From contig JAODTK010005805.1 of NCBI GenBank assembly GCA_026419785.1, positions 295,579 to 359,578 of the forward strand: a DNA stretch of 64,000 nucleotides, read 5' to 3'. Origin of the DNA: Sclerodactyla briareus. Its lineage: Eukaryota > Echinodermata > Holothuroidea > Dendrochirotida > Sclerodactylidae. The position numbers and the translations under genes were made by a program. Positions 59,570-64,000 of this stretch are shown one piece after another (within the stretch, counting starts at the first letter, position 1; each line of letters starts with the position of its first letter). The notes under the pieces are model-generated. The model was given only the letters and a program-made list of their open reading frames with translations. It searched no databases and had not been told where the DNA came from.

Positions 59570-59960
59570 CGCGAGTTCGGATTAGCTCGGTTAGTAGAGT
59601 TTAGGACTGGTGATCTAAGGTGGGAGAGTTCAGGTGATCCAATGACCCGATCGGCCTTTCCGGTGTACCCCCTTGGGGCAAGGTACTCCATTGCCCACCC
59701 CACACAGGCGATTTTAATGGGGGGACTGTAAATATCTAATTATATGAAAATGTGCAATATGGTGGACCAGGGGCCACTTTCATAAAAGGATGAAGAAGAA
59801 TGGGAACATGTGAGGAATTTGAGTACAACCTGTACCTACAATGGCAGGGCAAATATACTCTCTGGATTGTCGGAGAAGAGTACCGTTCCTGTGATCGGGT
59901 AATATCTGTATTTAAAGCGCTTAGAGAACGTCTACGACGTTTGAAAGCGCTATATAGGCC
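59570..59960 (+). mobile_element. tRNA-derived SINE
   Basis: The head has an A-box-like 'ttagctcggttagtagag' (59582-59599) and B-box-like 'gagttcaggtgatcc' (59626-59640), resembling a normal tRNA 5' half. The body has 'cccttggggcaaggtact'. The 3' end has 'tttaaagcgcttagagaacg' and 'gaaagcgctatata'. Its head differs from the SINEs at 14.7 and 26.6 kb, so it belongs to a different subfamily with a shared tail. Confidence 0.78.
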
Positions 59961-60389
59961 TATGCGGGTATATTATAAAGAAAACCGATACGGCCGTTCA
60001 ATTACAAAACCTCTGTTTTAAAAATACATTCTGTTGTTTATATTACCTGATATTTATTTTTCACATGAAGCAGCTGCTTTCATTCATCGTTCACTTAAGG
60101 TTTGTATAAGTGCAGCTTTTAATTGGATCCTTTTCTTGATTACTGAAATAAATGGTGCACTAAGATTGTTCATCTCGTAATTTATAGATTGAATGTATGT
60201 ATAAGATTGCTAGTCGCGTATGAAGTCATTAGTTATAAAAAAAAAACAACAAAAAAGAAGACACTTGACACACATGTTGTTTACCAAAAGATGTTTCATA
60301 TATCGAACTTGCAATGGTTCAGCACATATTCACGCAACATGGGTTGTCGAAACTTTCACTGTAATCTTCTTACGTCATAACCGGCAGGA

Positions 60390-61080
60390 CGTGCGTGGGA
60401 GCCCAACTGGGTAGCAGTAGCGTACCTGAGGTTGACCGGCGAAAGTGAGGAGGCAGGGATGAAAGTAGCTGAAGTACCGGACAGAATATAGTCAATTTGA
60501 TTTGATGCTACGGGTTTCAGGAAGCCAATTTGACTCATCGTGGAACCTAACCGAATTTTGGATCGTGGATGAGCACCGGCGGAACAACTCGCCTTCTCTT
60601 CTCGACTTGGGATAGTGCTCAGATGATTATCGAGGCAGGGAAAGTAGTGACACCAATCCCTGCTTCCAGGGACCGCACAATTTAACGTCCCCATCCGACG
60701 GACGATCAGTGAAATCCGGAACCTGACACTTTCTCAGAAACGGAGGAGCGGAAGGTGTTCGACGAGACTGCTCACAGCCGACCCGACGAGCCTATTGCAA
60801 GTGCCCCCCGAAACAACCCCCCGAAAATTACCAAGCACCTGTCAACAGCAGGACCAGGAACTAAGACCAGGGAACACCGCCAGTCGAACTGCATGTACCG
60901 CCACTTCTGGGAAAAAAAAACGCCGGTGATGATCGGTGGAATCGGAACCCGGACCCTGTTGCATGGCAAAGCGACATGATACCGCTCTACTATTTCGCCG
61001 CCCCAATATACAACACCGCCCAGGCGCCCGGAACGTTTTTGGAGAGGATTAAAGGACTCTATCTGGAGCGCCCGACATAG
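60390..61080 (+). pseudogene. GC-rich, frame-broken coding remnant of unknown origin
   Basis: A stretch clearly richer in GC than both sides carries coherent protein text that switches frame and meets a few stops. 'EPNWVAVAYLRLTGESEEAG' lies near 60400-60458. The frame used from about 60545 reads 'GTTRLLFSTWDSAQMIIEAG' and 'TPIPASRDRTI'. The frame 60755-60914 begins 'MFDETAHSRPDEPIASAPRN'. After a slip in the A8 run at 60919 it reads 'GDDRWNRNPDPVAWQSDM' and ends 'FLERIKGLYLERPT' at a TAG (61078-61080). The composition and the sharp edges suggest inserted DNA, either an endogenous viral piece or a transposon gene. I cannot name a family. The minus frame 60356-60694 is its shadow. Confidence 0.45.
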
Positions 61081-61409
61081 TTGGTGCGTTCTCGTACAAG
61101 AAAAATAATAGACATTAGATCACTAGAAGGGCTTCCAGTTGCAAGAATTAAGGCATATGAAGTATTGTCCTGTTTGTCGCATTCATCAGTTTCACACAAC
61201 ATACCATTGACAATATTTGGGGGGAGGGGCGCTCCGGCGGAATTTTGGAGGCTGGAGCCCCGAAAAAAAAAGCTACCCGTGAAGCCGCGCCTGGAGATAC
61301 TTTCTTACAGGGAATCATTACGAAAGAGAGATCTACACCACTAGAAACTTATCACGAGACGCATATAATCTGTGCATCATAAAACGGACGTCTGCAAATA
61401 TTAAAAGGT

Positions 61410-61990
61410 TTTAGGTTTATGTCGCCCTGTGATGTGGCGCGAAGTTACTTCTGGTTGTCAACAGAATTAAACAAGGTTATTTCTATGGTGGTTGTCATAC
61501 ATACACGGAACAAGAATCCAATGTGCGTGCAGCGCCATGAGTGCGTAGCGCGGAAGTCTCCTTCTATCGTGAGTCCCGGGCCCTCCGGGGCCCCGGAAGT
61601 GTAGGTTTCTAGATGCTCTCTAGTGAAATCTGAGGCTCATTTTGATTTTTGAATAACAAGATTCTAGGGAAAATATCAAGAGATCATATTTAATTTTGGG
61701 AATCATGAAAAACAGGCGTCTTAAACATTTGAATGCATAGGCGAATCATTGTCGCCCTATGATAAGCGCGGGCTACGTATGTGTTGCCATACCACAAAAC
61801 GAGACTGCTAAGCGCAAATTCCCTTCGGCGTGGGTCCAGGGACTGCCCTAGGGCCATGGAAGCTGGATTCCAGAAGCTCTCTAGTGCCAAAAACAAGAGG
61901 CTCATTTGGTAACATTTTTATGGTGCTTTTGGTGCGAAGATTAAGATTCTAGAAAATCAAGATCCAAGACGATTCATTTAATCTGCATCT
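61410..61990 (+). repeat. Two-copy ~310 bp repeat
   Basis: 'gtcgccctgtgatgtggcgc' (61421) and 'gtcgccctatgataagcgcg' (61751) open two copies. Both continue with 'ttctagatgctctctagtg' or 'ttccagaagctctctagtg', 'gaggctcattt', 'aagattctag' and 'atcaagat'-type words. Confidence 0.72.
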
Positions 61991-61994
61991 ATAG

Positions 61995-63185
61995 AACATA
62001 CGTATATGAGTTGACATTAGCACAGGTGCACCTGGCGAGGTGAATGATGAAAAATTATAAAGTTGAGTAAGTCGACCGATATTCACCGGACTAATGCAAC
62101 AAAAAGGGGGGCTGAAAAAGTTAAAGGAAAGTAAGAAAAGGAGATATCTGCCGGAATTCCCCCCCCTTGAATCTGCGACTGACCAAGGTGAACCTGAATT
62201 TGAGATCAATAGAGAAAAGACCGTATCCTGTGCAGTGTGGCGCCAGGATTTCCCGACGAGGGGTCCAATAATGCTTTTCCCAAGGGGTTGTCCAGGATCG
62301 GTCAAACATTTCCGAACCTACCCTATCCATAAGTCAAAACCAGCATTTTTATGTATTATCTTTTTAGACTATTTCTCAAAAAAGAAAACTAAGGAAAAAA
62401 ATCAGTGAAATCCATATCTATAGGCAATCTGATAGAAAATGCTGCAGGAGTTCACCCTCCCAACAAAATTGATTGTTAACGTTAATCGTTCAGGAACATT
62501 GTATTATATATCCATAATACGCGGTACTAGCCTAATTATAGATGCCACCATTGAAACTGTAGGAAGATAGGATGGATACCGGTGATCTCAAACCTTGAGC
62601 GATGAACAAACTTTCATGAAGATGGTTGGAAATAGTTTATACGTCGGGGAGGGAAACAGGCCCTCGTAGGGTATGGAAATTTATAGCTACCATACTAGGG
62701 GGTGAGGGGAGGTTCCCCGAGGGGTATGCCCCAGTCCGCAGGATTGTACCGACAAGATTAGCCAATGCACCGAACGACGTCTCGGGAGGAAAGTGAGGGG
62801 GGGGGGCGGTCGGAATATCTGTCGGAACCTCCCCCAACCGAAAAAAAATCAAAAATCTTTATACAGCACAAAAAACTGGAAAAGTAGTCATTGTTGCATA
62901 CTGATAACCAGTCCGCAGCCAGGATCCAGCGCCATAAGGACCTCACAAGTCTAATACCCATGATTCAACTAGATATGAAATTAGAGATCATAATAACCAG
63001 CTAAGCTGTAATGCTGATAGAGGGTCAGAGGGGGGGGTAGGTTAATAGGACAGCTTGGACAGGCGCCATCAGTAAAAGGAAAGTCTCAGAATATGGATGT
63101 GGCGAAACGAAGATGAAAAAAAAAACAAGAACAGAGTGGTTGAGATGACGCCCTTGAAAAACATGTCAAGGATTGAATTCAGAGA
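61995..63185. other. No gene seen
   Basis: The frame at 62094-62408 plus is basic at both ends and matches nothing I know. G-runs occur at 62798-62807 and 63031-63037. Confidence 0.4.
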
Positions 63186-63189
63186 TGTG

Positions 63190-63345
63190 GAAATCGAGTC
63201 AATTGACTCGAATCGAGTCTCTATTTTCGTGACTTGCGACTTGAATTGAAATTTTCGCATTGACTCGAGACTTGACTTGACTGCCGCCGTCTGACTTGTG
63301 ACTTGACTGGCTCGCATAACTGACTTGTCGCCAACGCAAGTCGAG
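63190..63345. repeat. GACTTG/GACTCG degenerate minisatellite
   Basis: 'gactcgaatcgagtct', 'gacttgcgacttg', 'gactcgagacttgacttgac' and 'gacttgtgacttgactgg' pack about twelve GACTYG words into 150 bp, in both orientations at the left edge ('cgagtcaattgactcg'). It is the same vocabulary as 5700-6065. Confidence 0.8.
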
Positions 63346-64000
63346 CCCGAATTTGGCTTAATTTGTAGAGATCTTCTCCGTGTCAGAATGACAACAAAAT
63401 TAAAATTACACATTAGAAATCCCGACTTCGGGCGCCGGCCATACAGAATCAATCCGTAACGTACAAGTAAACGATATGCCATCCATAGAACAACACCAAA
63501 ATCGGTTGGTACGCGATATGGTTTCACCCGTTCCCTTTGCACCGTTAAAACAGTTTACCGGCATATTGATATTAATAAAGAATGACAGCAGCAAGAGTAC
63601 AGACGCAGAGGTAGATATGGCACTTCGCTGATTACCCGATTGTTGTGGATATAGGACCATCCTCACGTACCGGGATGGGTGCTACCGTGGTGCATAATGA
63701 GTGCGACTGGTACCCTGGGGCATCGTAGAGTTGTGTGGCGGCTCGATCGATATATCGAGAGCTGCACAGTGGCACGCGTTAGTTTGTTTCCCACTCATAA
63801 CGTTGGGGCACTCCAATTTTTAAGGGATTCACCAATTTGTTTTTGGTAGTGTGCGAGGCGATATAGTACTCATCAGGTTAAAAAGGAATGAACTGTTATT
63901 CATATTCTGAAGTTAGAAATCAAAAAAGTCCTAAAAATAGAGGAACTTGGGGAGAGTAGACGTGGCCTCGTTTTCAGGAATCTGACTGGACCGGCAGCTA
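63346..64000. other. No gene seen
   Basis: Minus-strand frames (63069-63542, 63406-63666) have no recognisable domain. Confidence 0.4.

Noticed and set aside
59575-59645. Possible tRNA gene
   Set aside because: Same reasoning: a tRNA-like promoter half followed by SINE body, with a mutated B box.
1-64000. CRISPR array or bacterial defence system
   Set aside because: The tandem repeats have no unique equal-length spacers between conserved repeats and no cas-like genes. All evidence points to animal nuclear DNA.

Overview
This 64 kb window looks like repeat-rich, gene-poor nuclear DNA of an animal, most likely a marine invertebrate deuterostome (echinoderm, hemichordate or lancelet). That placement is an inference from the company of repeats: a DIRS-like retroelement, CR1/L2-type LINEs, tRNA-derived SINEs ending in a 'gcgctatata'-type tail, hAT-like elements and long-period satellites. 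I see no bacterial operons, rRNA genes, functional tRNA genes or CRISPR arrays. Nearly all long open frames are chance or repeat-derived. Homopolymer lengths vary strongly between copies of the same repeat, and recognisable proteins change frame every 30-80 codons. Some breaks are therefore probably sequencing or assembly indels rather than true decay.

Layout. 1-1085: a ~170 bp satellite. 1984-4065: a hAT-like element with an 8-bp/7-bp target duplication, carrying a ~187 bp satellite inside it. 5.4-6.1 kb: part of a MITE and a CAAGTC-rich repeat. 6492-12174: a block bounded by a 19-bp inverted repeat and filled with ~425 bp satellites and two GGAT-rich minisatellites in duplicated flanks. 13.3-15.05 kb: a full MITE and two SINE pieces. 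15798-22817: a GC-rich ~7 kb DIRS-like retrotransposon on the minus strand, with inverted terminal repeats and an internal complementary region. Reverse transcriptase, RNase H and tyrosine recombinase remnants are recognisable in it. 24.1-25.4 kb: a palindromic GGGAACATCGG minisatellite and a GC-rich terminal-inverted-repeat element. 26.6 kb: a SINE. 27.2-29.2 kb: a probable second hAT-like element with a 225 bp tandem duplication inside. 31.0-31.3 kb: the 3' end of an L2-like LINE. 32582-34187: a non-autonomous hAT-like element inserted in a minisatellite, with a perfect 8-bp target duplication. 35.6-37.1 kb and 41.0-42.8 kb: MITE copies next to CR1-like LINE remnants. 45.3-46.0 kb: another LINE 3' end running into AAT microsatellites. 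47-48.2, 51.9-53.0, 54.0-55.4, 58.1-58.8 and 61.4-62.0 kb: degenerate tandem families. 59.6-60.0 kb: a SINE.

Host gene material is sparse. A first coding exon at 44551-44602 and a phase-compatible second exon at 46420-46569 probably belong to one plus-strand gene. Its ~1.8 kb intron was invaded by the 45 kb LINE. A well-formed terminal-type exon lies at 31996-32253. A frame-broken LRAT-like (NlpC/P60 fold) domain gene lies at about 56376-57080. A GC-rich frame-broken coding remnant of unknown origin lies at 60390-61080. None of these could be assigned a gene symbol.

The most unusual feature is architectural: at least two, probably three, hAT-like elements carry long tandem arrays or direct duplications inside their terminal repeats. 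The DIRS-like element preserves a legible circle-junction sequence.
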